64,000 nucleotides of DNA, taken from positions 62,001-126,000 of the forward strand of contig CBDCHL010000005.1 of NCBI GenBank assembly GCA_965217195.1. Reading direction: 5' to 3'. Below, piece after piece: positions 27,785 through 36,565 of the stretch. Source of the stretch: UBA6623 sp965217195 (lineage in GTDB: Bacteria; Acidobacteriota; Terriglobia; Bryobacterales; UBA6623). The translations under genes were made by a program, and so were the position numbers. Below the pieces are notes generated by a model, which worked only from the letters and a program-made list of their open reading frames with translations, had not been told where the DNA came from and searched no databases. The first letter of the stretch is position 1, and the number at the start of each line of letters is the position of its first letter.

Positions 27785-27854
27785 GTAAGGTTTCAGTGCC
27801 CTGGGTTGCGTGCCCGGGGTCGATAATTGGGGGAGGCTGCGGGCCTCCCCTTTT
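27785..27854 (+). ncRNA. Candidate small RNA or leader RNA (~70 nt)
   Basis: Between the promoter and a T-run there are two hairpins: CCCTGGG (27799-27805) with CCCGGGG (27813-27819), one G-U pair, loop TTGCGTG; and the terminator stem at 27830-27850. There is no likely coding frame in it. It could be a free small RNA, or a leader that controls read-through into the NYN-domain frame that opens right after the terminator. Not a family I recognise. Confidence 0.5.
27830..27854 (+). terminator. Rho-independent terminator or attenuator
   Basis: GGGGAGGC (27830-27837) pairs perfectly with GCCTCCCC (27843-27850), loop TGCGG, followed by TTTT. The last T and two A bases form the in-frame TAA that closes the NYN frame upstream. 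It could also end dsbD transcripts, 160 bases after that stop. Confidence 0.75.
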
Positions 27855-27868
27855 AATTTGCGGCTTCT

Positions 27869-28666
27869 ATAGCTGGGACAGCCTGCATCTTTATCGACGG
27901 AGAAAATCTTCGCCATTCCCTCGTAGAGCTTTTCCAGGAAGAGTTCAGCAAGCCCGACTATCTTCCCAAGAATGCCGATTGGACGGGTTTCTTTAGCTTC
28001 CTCACAGCACAAGCGAATGCATCGAGTCGGCTTCGGACATATTGGTATGTTGTAGATAATATTGACTTTTGGCCGTGGGGCGCCACCCGTTTGGCCCGAG
28101 ATCCAACGAAGCTGCACAAGGTACTACTCAAAGACGCAAAGTGCCGCCAAGATTTGCAGGCGGTCTCAGGCCAAAAGAACAAGGACCAATTGGCCCAACG
28201 GAAAGCGCAGGAGCTTGTCAGTCGCCAACGCCAGATGAAAAGTCGCTTTGAAGGCTGGAAGGAGTTTCAGGACGGTATTTCGCATCGCTTTGACGCCGTT
28301 GAGTTCCGCCGTGCTGGATCGATCCACTACAATCTGTTCACTCAACGGCTAGGGAAGGAAAAGGCCGTAGACGTGAATCTTGCGACTGATCTGCTGGAGT
28401 TGAGGGACATCTACGATATCGGAATCATCGTCTCCGGAGATCAGGATTACGTTCCGGCCGTGAAGGCCGTAAAGGACAGCGGCAAACAGATCATCAACGT
28501 CTCATTTCTCAAGCGTGACGGAGAGGTCCTACCAGGTGGTGCAAGACGGCTCAATCAAACCACGGACCGAACCATCGAAATGTCATATTCAGACCTGAAA
28601 AAGTTCATGCGCTTCACGCCGCCGATCAAAGGCGTCCCCGCGACTACGGCTCAAGCCTCGGGTTGA
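27869..28666 (+). CDS. NYN-domain protein (predicted RNase), no standard start
   Basis: The frame opens after TAA 27854-27856. The NYN/DUF88 fold begins almost at once: ACIFIDGENLRHSLVELF, with the first catalytic Asp, and later DVNLATDLLELRDIYDIG and IIVSGDQDYVPAVKAVKDSG, with the other acidic residues. NYN proteins are PIN-like metal nucleases, mostly acting on RNA. There is no ATG, GTG or TTG before the catalytic core; the first one is TTG 28091, inside the fold. An ATA at 27869 stands where an ATG would give a normal start (MAGTACIFIDGEN). So either ATA is used, the start was lost by mutation, or there is a sequence error. Start given is this ATA; 265 residues. Central ~60 residues are charged and helical. 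Confidence 0.75.
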   Translation: MAGTACIFIDGENLRHSLVELFQEEFSKPDYLPKNADWTGFFSFLTAQANASSRLRTYWYVVDNIDFWPWGATRLARDPTKLHKVLLKDAKCRQDLQAVSGQKNKDQLAQRKAQELVSRQRQMKSRFEGWKEFQDGISHRFDAVEFRRAGSIHYNLFTQRLGKEKAVDVNLATDLLELRDIYDIGIIVSGDQDYVPAVKAVKDSGKQIINVSFLKRDGEVLPGGARRLNQTTDRTIEMSYSDLKKFMRFTPPIKGVPATTAQASG

Positions 28667-28870
28667 TCAGCAACGCTCTTTAAGCGAGTAACCAAGGCAG
28701 AACTCATCGCGCCGTAGTCCGTAAGATGGATGTCTGCACGACCGCATCGATCCGGTCTCGCGGCGGGCTGAAACTCAAAATCTTCTCCGTCGCAGCCGAG
28801 CGGAACGATCGACGCCGGTTCGGTCGAGCTATTGATTCCAACCAACGGAGAACGGAAGGAGCTGACTCTT

Positions 28871-29485
28871 ATGGCTTTTGAACTGCCCAACCTGCCCTAT
28901 GCCGCGGACGCCCTGGAACCGCATATCGACGCCCGCACGATGGAAATCCATCACGGCAAGCATCACAACGCCTATGTGACCAATCTGAACAAAGCCATCG
29001 GCGACAACGCCGATCTGGCCGCAAAATCGATCGAGGACCTCGTGCGCGACCTCGACGACGTACCGGAAGGGATTCGCGGTGCCGTGCGCAACAATGGCGG
29101 CGGCCACGCCAATCATTCGATGTTCTGGAAAATCATGAGCGGCAGCGGCGGCGGCGCGCCCGGCGGCGACCTCGGCTCCGCCATCGACAGCACTTTCGGC
29201 GGCTTCGACAGCTTCCGCGAGCAGCTCACCAAGGCCGGCATGACGCGCTTCGGCAGCGGCTGGGCTTGGCTCAGCGTGGACGGTTCGGGCGGCTTGGTGG
29301 TCGAATCAACCGCCAATCAAGACAGTCCGCTTACCCACGGTCACACGCCGATTCTCGGCGTCGACGTCTGGGAGCACGCCTACTATCTGAACTATCAGAA
29401 CCGGCGTCCGGACTACTTGGCCGCGTGGTTCAACGTGATCAATTGGGACGCGGTCGCGGAGCGTTTCGCGGCGGCTAAGAGCTAG
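28871..29485 (+). CDS. sodA: Superoxide dismutase (Fe/Mn)
   Basis: 204 residues from ATG 28871, preceded by GGAAGGAG at about ten bases; the frame is open 13 codons further up without sense. Metal ligands: His in MEIHHGKHHNAYVTNL, His in GGHANHSMFWKIM, Asp and His in LGVDVWEHAYYLNYQNRR. Also GSGWAWLSVD and NVINWDAV. It converts superoxide to peroxide and oxygen. The metal (Mn, Fe or either) is not safely told from sequence; the symbol is the common one. A perfect terminator follows. Confidence 0.95.
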   Translation: MAFELPNLPYAADALEPHIDARTMEIHHGKHHNAYVTNLNKAIGDNADLAAKSIEDLVRDLDDVPEGIRGAVRNNGGGHANHSMFWKIMSGSGGGAPGGDLGSAIDSTFGGFDSFREQLTKAGMTRFGSGWAWLSVDGSGGLVVESTANQDSPLTHGHTPILGVDVWEHAYYLNYQNRRPDYLAAWFNVINWDAVAERFAAAKS

Positions 29486-29523
29486 TCAATTCCCCGCCCC
29501 GCGGGACCCCAGGCTCTCGTCAA

Positions 29524-29548
29524 GGGGCGCGCCTTAGCGCGCCCCTTT
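29524..29548 (+). terminator. Terminator of the superoxide dismutase gene
   Basis: GGGGCGCGC (29524-29532) pairs perfectly with GCGCGCCCC (29537-29545), loop CTTA, followed by TTT. It is 38 bases after the sod stop and lies before the convergent M28 peptidase gene. Confidence 0.8.
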
Positions 29549-29613
29549 CCGCGCTGCCACATCCTCATAACGTCGGCCCTTCGCCGACTCTCGTCGGGCT
29601 TCTTGCCAGGCAC

Positions 29614-31260
29614 TCATTGACCCCAGGATTTTTCCCTGGCCGGCAGGAACTCGTCGCCGGGTTTCCAGGTCGGCAGATCGGGTTCGGCGGCGACGCGCCG
29701 GCCCAATTCAAAACCGAAAGCGGCGATCTGACTGAGGCCGCTGAAATCCCAAGCCGGGTCGAATTCGTCCGAGGGTTGGTGGTAGTCTTCGGCGACGTAG
29801 CGCTTCTCGGCCTCTTCCCCCCAGCCCTCCGGCCGACCCACATAGTCAATACCCGGGTTCACGGAGAATGCCGGCACGCCGGCCTTGGCCAAGCTGAAAT
29901 GATCCGAGCGGTAGTAGTAGCCTTGCTCGGGATGAGCCTCGGGACGCAGTATCAAATCAAACTCCGCGGCGAGCTGCTCGACAAGCGGTTCCAAGGTCGT
30001 TCGCTCGTAACCGGGCAGGGAAATATCCTTCGCCAGGCCGAGCGGAAGAAAGCCGTCATAGTTCAAGTTGACGGCCGTCTTTCCGGCCGGAATGACTGGG
30101 TTTTGAGCATAGTATTGGGAGCCTCGAAGGCCGCCCTCTTCAGCGCCCACCGCCGCAAAAAGAATGGTACGCGGCGGAGCCGGATCGAGCTGCGCGAAGG
30201 CTTGGGCCAGTTCCAGCACGATTCCGCAACCGCTGGCGTTGTCAGCGGCGCCGTTATAAATCTCGTCGCCATCGACGGCAAAGCCGATGCCAAGGTGGTC
30301 CCAGTGGGCGGTATAGAGAACGGCTTCGTCTCGACGTTCGGGATCGGAGCCCTCGACCTTGGCGATCACGTTGCGGGTTTCGAATGGCTCGACTTGGCTT
30401 TGAATCCGTCCCCGCAAACGGAAGCCAAGCGGTATGGGCTGAAACGCCGGGGTGTTGGCGGCATCCAAGAGTTCATCCAGAGTCTTGCCGGTCGACGCGG
30501 TGATCTTCCCGCCCGCCGCTGAAGTCACCCACCCGGCTACGGCAAGGGCTTCCTCCCCGGCTTCGAGCTTCACATACGGGTTGCGGCCGCCCCAGGAATT
30601 GCGAACGACCTGCCAGGGGTATCCGGCCGTGGGCGTCGTGTGGATGATGATCGCTCCGGCGGCCCCCTGCCGCAGCGCCTCTTCGTATTTGAAACTCCAG
30701 CGGCCGTAGTAGGTCAGCGCTTTGCCGCCAAAGAATTCAGGATCTTCGGAAGGCGGCTCGTTGGTGAACAGAACGACGACCTTGCCTTTGACATCGAGGC
30801 CCTTGTAGTCATCCCAGCTGAACTCGGGCGCCACGATGCCATGACCGACGAAGACGACCTCGGCGTCGATCGATATGTTCTCCTGTTGGCGGTGATTGAC
30901 GGCAACGTAGTCCTCGAGCCACTTCATGCTGATGCGCCCTCGAGAGCCATTCCACGTCAGCGACGTATCGGGAAGCGACTGCACGCCAACAAGCGGCACA
31001 ACCTGAAAATAGCTGCCGTCGTCAGCGGCCGGTTCGGCTCCGGCCAGCGCGAATTGCGTCGCGAGGTATTCAGTCGTCAGAATTTCGCCGCGGGTGGCGG
31101 GGCCGCGTCCTTCCAGAGCATCTGAGGAAAGGAAGCGCACATGGGCGGCGATGCGATCGCCGCTTAGAAGGGCGGCAGGGTCAACGGGCGTTTCGGTCGG
31201 GGCGCATCCGAAAGGAGACAGAAGAGTCCAAAGAACTGCGAAGAACGACAAGCCACGCAT
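29614..31260 (-). CDS. M28-family zinc peptidase, lipoprotein
   Basis: 548 residues from ATG 31260, which gives a lipoprotein signal (LSFFAVLWTLLSPFGC); the open frame upstream passes through a hairpin repeat and is not coding. A PA-type insert sits at about 100-270 (VEVVFVGHGIV-like region: DAEVVFVGHGIVAPEFSW). Metal ligands: His in YTAHWDHLGIG, Asp in NGAADNASGCG, Glu pair in GAEEGGLRGSQYY, Asp in NLNYDGFLP, and a final His in EDYHQPSDEFD. An aminopeptidase or carboxypeptidase at the cell envelope. It follows the MOSC gene on the same strand, separated by a repeat. Confidence 0.92.
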   Translation of the reverse strand: MRGLSFFAVLWTLLSPFGCAPTETPVDPAALLSGDRIAAHVRFLSSDALEGRGPATRGEILTTEYLATQFALAGAEPAADDGSYFQVVPLVGVQSLPDTSLTWNGSRGRISMKWLEDYVAVNHRQQENISIDAEVVFVGHGIVAPEFSWDDYKGLDVKGKVVVLFTNEPPSEDPEFFGGKALTYYGRWSFKYEEALRQGAAGAIIIHTTPTAGYPWQVVRNSWGGRNPYVKLEAGEEALAVAGWVTSAAGGKITASTGKTLDELLDAANTPAFQPIPLGFRLRGRIQSQVEPFETRNVIAKVEGSDPERRDEAVLYTAHWDHLGIGFAVDGDEIYNGAADNASGCGIVLELAQAFAQLDPAPPRTILFAAVGAEEGGLRGSQYYAQNPVIPAGKTAVNLNYDGFLPLGLAKDISLPGYERTTLEPLVEQLAAEFDLILRPEAHPEQGYYYRSDHFSLAKAGVPAFSVNPGIDYVGRPEGWGEEAEKRYVAEDYHQPSDEFDPAWDFSGLSQIAAFGFELGRRVAAEPDLPTWKPGDEFLPAREKSWGQ

Positions 31261-31322
31261 GCGTTGAATCGTATCACGATAGAGCGTCGTGAGAAGGTGG
31301 CGCGAGCCTTGAGAAGCGCGGC

Positions 31323-31384
31323 GAGACAAGCTTAGAGCTTGTCTTAACTGTGGACTAGGACCGGCACGAGTGCCGGTCTCTACC
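31323..31384. repeat. Variable-stem hairpin repeat, family B (full unit)
   Basis: AGACAAGCTTAGAGCTTGTCT is the first hairpin; AACTGTGGACTAGG is the link; ACCGGCACGAGTGCCGGT is the second. The copy at 49113-49176 has the same order, link and near-identical first hairpin, but its second stem is ACAAACACGAGTGTTTGT. Confidence 0.85.
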
Positions 31385-31416
31385 GACAGTGCACCCACGT
31401 AGCGGAATGACCAGGC

Positions 31417-32196
31417 CTAAAGAATCACCGGATCCCCGACCTCGATTACCCTCCCTGCTTCCGATTCGGGAATCCGGGTGTTCGTCGTGAGTCGATAGAA
31501 ATGGTCGAAGCAGCCGCGATCAGCCCAGTCAGGCAGAGTCTCCGCACGACGTTCGGCAAAGACCTTGGCAAACGACTTGTCATTGATCAGGCCGGTGACA
31601 GAATCCCGCGGAGGCACGGTGCATCGCGCGCAGGGTTTGATTCCCTCGATCGACACGTCGCCTATGCGAAACGACACCTTGCCGCCGTTCGCTTCAAAAA
31701 GACGGTCTTCCCAGAAAGCCGGAACGCCGGCGATCTCGATGTTCGGCCGGAACCGCCGCCGTATTTCCTCGGGGGTCAAGCCGGAAAACCAAGTTGCGGT
31801 TTCTTCGAGACTTGCTGTGCTCACCAGCGTGGGACCCGACGCATCCTCATCGTCCGGAAACCCGCCCGTACCATCGTGGGAGAGCTTAACGGGCTGTTCC
31901 AACCATTTGCTGAACCATTGTTCCAACTGTCGCCGATCTCGCGTTATACGAAAGCGCGACGATTCCCCGTTCGCCCGCAAGTCCACTTCCCCGAAGCCAA
32001 AATGGAACTCGGAACGGATCGGGATCAAGCGCTCAGCGAGCCGTTTCGAGTTGAGGACAGCGCCCTCTTGGTCCCGCAAGCAATACTCACGGTCGTGCGC
32101 CAGAGCGCCGCTGCGCAGCACCACGGCTTCGGGAACCTCAACCGGGTCGAGTGACTTGATCGGATACACGCGGATACGCGCCAAATACGGATTCAT
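31417..32196 (-). CDS. MOSC-domain protein
   Basis: 259 residues. N-terminal beta-barrel domain (LARIRVYPIKSLDPVEVPEA, HDREYCLRDQEG) then a MOSC domain (RRRFRPNIEIAG, SIEGIKPCARCTVPPRDSVT) with the conserved Cys that carries the molybdenum-cofactor sulfur in this family. Related to YiiM/YcbX-type proteins and mARC, which reduce N-hydroxylated compounds. No redox partner domain is fused. It starts 15 bases after the stop of the 1141-residue exoprotein and is likely read from the same transcript, though a functional link is not obvious. Confidence 0.9.
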   Translation of the reverse strand: MNPYLARIRVYPIKSLDPVEVPEAVVLRSGALAHDREYCLRDQEGAVLNSKRLAERLIPIRSEFHFGFGEVDLRANGESSRFRITRDRRQLEQWFSKWLEQPVKLSHDGTGGFPDDEDASGPTLVSTASLEETATWFSGLTPEEIRRRFRPNIEIAGVPAFWEDRLFEANGGKVSFRIGDVSIEGIKPCARCTVPPRDSVTGLINDKSFAKVFAERRAETLPDWADRGCFDHFYRLTTNTRIPESEAGRVIEVGDPVIL

Positions 32197-32211
32197 CGGA
32201 TTTCTATCGCA

Positions 32212-35200
32212 TCATTGCGGCTCTTCAACCGCAATAACGGCACTGTTGCTGGGTTGGCTGTCCACCGTAATCACTATAGGAATGTCGGGGCCCAACGGTG
32301 AGTTTTCGGGAACAATCAAGTTTGCCTGGGCGAGCCCGACAAACCCCGGCGTCATCCCAAGGAAGAGAATACGAGCCGGTTTGCCTCCGATCGTCGCAGT
32401 CGCCGGCAGAGCCACGCGTGCGAAGGGTTCTGCCGAGGGAGCTTCCTCGCCTGTAGCAAGAGCCGGATCGGTTTCACCCACACCGCTGAGATAAAGCGTT
32501 ACTGCCTCGCCCGGCGAAGCCGGATTGGAAGGGCGGTTAGTGCGCAGGTCCTCGTTTTGCGCCACAGCGCGCACGGGAACGAACGAGAACGGGTTCGTGA
32601 AGATCCCCGGACCCGCCGAGGCTGTCACAACGTCCTTGGGAACCGAATGATTCCCGGCCACGCGGGCTATGAGTTGCGATACAGTTCCGGCGTCGGTCTC
32701 AAAGGGTAGTTGTGCGTTGATCTGACCTCCAGAGGCGAAATAGAGCGGTATCTCGCGCCCACCGGCAAGCAACGACGCCCCGCCAAGCTCCAAAGGCAAA
32801 GGCAAGGTCTCCCCGGCAACGAACAAGCCATTTGCCAGCCCGCCACCGAAACTACTGAAGATCGCCCCAGGAGCGAGGGCACGTCCGGCACTGAAGCCGG
32901 CAGCGTTGACAGATCCAAAGGGAAGCAGATTCGGCGCGGTCGTGCTTTCTATCGCACCGATCAAAACGGCTTCCGCTGTCGACGCGCTCGACATCGCGGT
33001 GAACAAGACGCTCACCTGCGGCGCGGCGTTGCGCGGTGTCCACGTACCGGAGTACACACCTCCGCGGACGCGCTCGAGCGTAACGGCTTCGTCCCCGTTG
33101 CCGAACTCCGCTACAAGGGCGCCGACACCCGCCTCGGCGGTACCACAGGCAGCGTCCGTCAAGACCGCTTCAAGGTGAACAGGGCGACCGCTTGAAGCAC
33201 TGAAATTCTGATGCGGGGATATCGGGTTGACTCGAAGTCCCGAGGGCGCACACGGACCGGGCCCGCCCGCCGGCCGGTACACCGACACAGAAACCGACCG
33301 CACGATCCCATCGCCCAGCGTGATACTGACAAGCCCTCGGGCAGTGCCGCTTGCCAATACACTCGGATTTACTGTCGCGGTCAGCTCAACCTCGCCGCCC
33401 GCCGACGTAGTTCCGCTCACGGGCTCGACCAAGAGCCACGCCCCACCGTCAAAAGTGGAAGCCGCGGCTTGGAATTCGGCACTCGACGAATTGTTTGTCG
33501 AAACCGTCAACGCTTGGTCGACAGAAGCGCCTGAGTGGGCAACGAAGATAAGACCCGATGGCTCAATAGTTGAGACCGGACCTACGCCGCTCGGGCGAAC
33601 CGTTAAAGCTGCCGTCAAGAAACGAGACGGACCTCCCGCATCCGGTGAAATCTCGACAAGCGCCGTGTACGCGCCCGCCGGTAAGCGCTCGGCCCCGGCC
33701 GTGAGCGTAACCTCCGACGGCCCGGTCTCGCCGCTTTCGGGAGAAATGGTCAGCCAAACTGAAGGACCCGTTAACTGGCGGATGTGCGCCGTCCAGTTGT
33801 AGGACGTCCCGCCGTTGGCGAAAATACTGACCGTCCGCGTCCATTCGCCGTCGCCTTCCGCGCCGTCGAACAACACCCCCACACGGTCGGTCCGAAGAAC
33901 TCCGCCTGGCGGAGAAACAACCAGCGCGACAGGAACTTCCGTCTCCACTCCGCCCTGTTCGAGAACCACCCGCCCCTGATAAACACCGGCGGAAAGGCCG
34001 GAAACCGCGGCCGTCACTCGCGCCGTCGCGGGCCCTGAACCCGCTGTAGGCAAAACCCCGAGCCAGTCGTCTCCGCTGTCGGTTTCGGCTTGCGCCGTCC
34101 AATTGAGTTCGGGTCCGCCGCGATTGCCGATCCGGAGAATTCGAGTTCGGGCGCCCAGGTCGCCTTCCACGCCGGAAATAGTCACTACGCTCGGGGCGAC
34201 AATGAGATCCGGCGGGGCGTCCTGGAGGATCAATTGCACCGGTACCGTCGCCAAAGCAGCGGTTTGCGCCGTAACCGCCGGTGCTGACGGCCCCGCGCTC
34301 TCGCCGAGCGGATCGATGCGCACTTCCGCGGTGTACTGTCCGGATGGGAGGCCGGTATTGTCGACCGCGATGATCAGATTTCCCGGCACGCCGCCACGGC
34401 TCGGCGCAGCCTTGATCCAAGTTGTTTCGGGCGGGTCAACAGCCGCTTCCCAGGCAACCCCGCTAAGCGAGGCGCCGGCCAAGCTGACAATGCGGTGCGT
34501 CGTAACCGGTGTTCCCGCCGCGCCGAAAAAGCTGACGCTGCTGGGAAAGGTCGTCAAGCTACCGGGCGGGTTGATGCTCAGCGTCACGTCGAGCGTGAGA
34601 GGGGCGTTTGTCGCGCTCGGCGACTCGATGGTCAACTTGCCAAGGAACGTCCCGGCGGTAAGCCCGTCCGTGTCGACGCGAACCGTATGGATCCCCGGGC
34701 CCGCGAGAGTATTACCTCCCGTCGGCTCAACGGTCAGCCAGGGCTGATTTGAGCTGACCTCGTACAGCAGCGTTTCGCCTTGGCTGCCGACGATGAGAGA
34801 TCGGCCCGAGGGATTCACGCTTCCTTCAAAGGCCGTAAAGATGAAATCCGTCGGATTGACCGTGATCAGCGGTCCGCTGCCGACGGTCAAGTTCACGGGA
34901 ATCTCAAACGGGCTGTTGGCGGCGTTGCCGGTGACTAATAGAATTGCCGGATGTAGCCCCGGCTCTAAGCCTTCCGTCCCCACGCTGACCTGGTGGCCCA
35001 CCGAACCCCCGCTCGATGTCCCCGAAATCGGGTCAACACTCAGCCAACTCACCGAGCCCTGGGCCGGATAGCTGATATTGAATTGGTAATTGAGAGTCCC
35101 GGCTCCGTCGTTGCGGACATCGAGCGTCTGAGCAGGGGGGTCATTGCCCGGACTCGGCGCTGAGAATCCGAGAGACGAGGGATCGACATCGATGACGGGA

Positions 35201-35637
35201 TCGGACCCGCCGCCGCCTCCTCCTCCCCCGCCGCTTCCCGGCTCGGAAACGATCGCCGTGACGCGCACCGCCCGCCGGTCGCCTTCCGTGCCGAGACGAA
35301 CGATGATGTCGGCTATTCGTTGTCCCGGGGCCAGGAGACTGGGGTCGACCGTGACTCCTACCTGGGAAGGCGTGAATCCGTTGGTGCGATCAAGCTTCAC
35401 CCAAGCCGTACTAATCAGTGTGACTTGAACGAAGGCGGAAAAAGCCTCGTCGGAAGGGGCGGAAGTGATGTCCAGGAACTGCTCGGGCGGTATCGGGCCG
35501 TTTGCCTCGACCTCAAAGGTGAGCGTCAAAGGGCTGACGGAAATCGTTTGCGCCGGCGAGAGCACGCTCGCCATGGCGAACATCACGAGGGGGACCAGGA
35601 GCCGGCTCGACTCCTGACCGGTCCGAAGGCCGATCAT
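32212..35637 (-). CDS. Very large secreted protein, Ig-like repeats and TIGR03437
   Basis: 1141 residues from ATG 35637, with signal peptide (LLVPLVMFAMASVLSPAQT). About eight repeated ~90-residue BACON/Ig-like units follow, each with a pattern such as WLSVDPISGTSSGG, WLTVEPTGGNTLAGP or WLTISPESGETGPSEV and a closing beta-strand. A run of eight glycines sits near residue 145. The C-terminal ~230 residues are the TIGR03437 module (SVNAAGFSAGRALAPGAIFS, GQINAQLPFETDAGT, VGLAQANLIVPE). Probably extracellular binding or adhesion. Third protein in the window with this end module. Confidence 0.87.
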   Translation of the reverse strand: MIGLRTGQESSRLLVPLVMFAMASVLSPAQTISVSPLTLTFEVEANGPIPPEQFLDITSAPSDEAFSAFVQVTLISTAWVKLDRTNGFTPSQVGVTVDPSLLAPGQRIADIIVRLGTEGDRRAVRVTAIVSEPGSGGGGGGGGGSDPVIDVDPSSLGFSAPSPGNDPPAQTLDVRNDGAGTLNYQFNISYPAQGSVSWLSVDPISGTSSGGSVGHQVSVGTEGLEPGLHPAILLVTGNAANSPFEIPVNLTVGSGPLITVNPTDFIFTAFEGSVNPSGRSLIVGSQGETLLYEVSSNQPWLTVEPTGGNTLAGPGIHTVRVDTDGLTAGTFLGKLTIESPSATNAPLTLDVTLSINPPGSLTTFPSSVSFFGAAGTPVTTHRIVSLAGASLSGVAWEAAVDPPETTWIKAAPSRGGVPGNLIIAVDNTGLPSGQYTAEVRIDPLGESAGPSAPAVTAQTAALATVPVQLILQDAPPDLIVAPSVVTISGVEGDLGARTRILRIGNRGGPELNWTAQAETDSGDDWLGVLPTAGSGPATARVTAAVSGLSAGVYQGRVVLEQGGVETEVPVALVVSPPGGVLRTDRVGVLFDGAEGDGEWTRTVSIFANGGTSYNWTAHIRQLTGPSVWLTISPESGETGPSEVTLTAGAERLPAGAYTALVEISPDAGGPSRFLTAALTVRPSGVGPVSTIEPSGLIFVAHSGASVDQALTVSTNNSSSAEFQAAASTFDGGAWLLVEPVSGTTSAGGEVELTATVNPSVLASGTARGLVSITLGDGIVRSVSVSVYRPAGGPGPCAPSGLRVNPISPHQNFSASSGRPVHLEAVLTDAACGTAEAGVGALVAEFGNGDEAVTLERVRGGVYSGTWTPRNAAPQVSVLFTAMSSASTAEAVLIGAIESTTAPNLLPFGSVNAAGFSAGRALAPGAIFSSFGGGLANGLFVAGETLPLPLELGGASLLAGGREIPLYFASGGQINAQLPFETDAGTVSQLIARVAGNHSVPKDVVTASAGPGIFTNPFSFVPVRAVAQNEDLRTNRPSNPASPGEAVTLYLSGVGETDPALATGEEAPSAEPFARVALPATATIGGKPARILFLGMTPGFVGLAQANLIVPENSPLGPDIPIVITVDSQPSNSAVIAVEEPQ

Positions 35638-35773
35638 ACCCCATCTTAACGTGCCTTGTGGACGACACAAATATCTCGACGGCAGCCCTGTGCTCGCGCT
35701 GCTTTCTTGACTTTTCCCGGCTGGTATGCGATTGTTTCGTATTCTTTCGCGCGACCGGCCGGCTCATCCGACG

Positions 35774-36565
35774 ATGCAAGGGAAAAGGATTCGTCTCAAG
35801 CTGGAGAGCAACCTGGACGTCGTCGAGGCAACGGAAATGGTAGCCCGCCAGGCTGCGCTGGAGAAGAAGATTTCCGAAGACGAAATCGATCAGTTGGGGA
35901 TTGCGGTCCGCGAATGTGTGGTCAACGCGGTTTCGCACGGCAACGGTTACCGCCGCGACAAGTCGGTCTACTTCACCGTCAGCAGCGACGCTACCCAACT
36001 GAAGATCGCCATTGAGGACGAAGGAGAAGGGTTCGACCCGGACGCCGTACCGGACCCCACTCAGGGTGATAACTTGTTCCAAACGTCGGGGCGGGGCTTG
36101 TTGCTGATGAGGTCCTTCGTCGACGAGTTATCGATCGGGCACACCACCGAAGGCGGTACAGAAGTGGTGATGGTAAAGAACCTGCCCGTCGGTGAAAGAC
36201 AAGAGGAGGAGGAAAATGTGAGTCTATTGTCGAATCTACGAGAAGTCGGAGGCGTATCCATCATCGATCTTTCCGGTCGAATTACGCTGGGCGAAGGATC
36301 TGAAGTGCTGCGCGACGCCGTCCGCGACGTATTAAGCAACGGCCAAAAGAACATCTTGTTGAACCTGGGCGAAGTCAACTACATCGACAGTTCCGGTTTG
36401 GGCACGCTCGTATCGGCCTACACGACCGGAGCCAACCAGGGCGCCAAGGTTAAGCTCGTCAACGTACAGAAGAAGGTCGGCGACTTGCTCCAGATCACTA
36501 AGCTTTACACGGTCTTTGAAAGCTTCGAAGACGAGTCCGCGGCGGTCGGCAGCTACGTACCCTGA
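35774..36565 (+). CDS. Fused anti-sigma kinase (HATPase) and STAS protein
   Basis: 263 residues from ATG 35774 (ATG 35726 also open). Residues ~1-140 are an RsbW/SpoIIAB-type GHKL kinase: N-box ECVVNAVSHGNGYRR, G1 IEDEGEGFD, G2 SGRGLLLMRSFVDEL. Residues ~150-263 are a STAS domain with the phosphorylatable Ser in VNYIDSSGLGTLVSAY. In Bacillus these are two proteins that control a sigma factor by partner switching; here they are one frame joined by a Glu-rich linker. The linker DNA is AGGAGG (36207-36212), five bases, then GTG 36218 in frame, so a free STAS protein could also be made. No sigma factor is adjacent; an ECF sigma is ~2.3 kb downstream. Confidence 0.88.
   Translation: MQGKRIRLKLESNLDVVEATEMVARQAALEKKISEDEIDQLGIAVRECVVNAVSHGNGYRRDKSVYFTVSSDATQLKIAIEDEGEGFDPDAVPDPTQGDNLFQTSGRGLLLMRSFVDELSIGHTTEGGTEVVMVKNLPVGERQEEEENVSLLSNLREVGGVSIIDLSGRITLGEGSEVLRDAVRDVLSNGQKNILLNLGEVNYIDSSGLGTLVSAYTTGANQGAKVKLVNVQKKVGDLLQITKLYTVFESFEDESAAVGSYVP
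36207..36220 (+). promoter_or_regulatory. Internal ribosome site and GTG start for free STAS protein
   Basis: AGGAGGAGG-like purine run with AGGAGG at 36207-36212 followed by GTG at 36218-36220, in frame with the STAS domain (VSLLSNLREVGGVSIIDLSG). A product of 115 residues would be a normal-size anti-sigma antagonist. This is stronger than any ribosome site before the full-length start. Confidence 0.6.

Noticed and set aside
27785..27854. Leader RNA as a tRNA or SRP RNA
   Set aside because: No cloverleaf, no CCA-type end, no GGAAGC-type SRP loop; only two simple hairpins.
27796..27996. Frame starting at GTG 27796 as the true start of the NYN gene
   Set aside because: It is in a different frame and would need a +1 shift; its codons cover the hairpins and give no family sequence.
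31261..31398. N-terminal extension of the M28 peptidase
   Set aside because: It would read through hairpin repeat B; ATG 31260 gives a clean lipoprotein signal.
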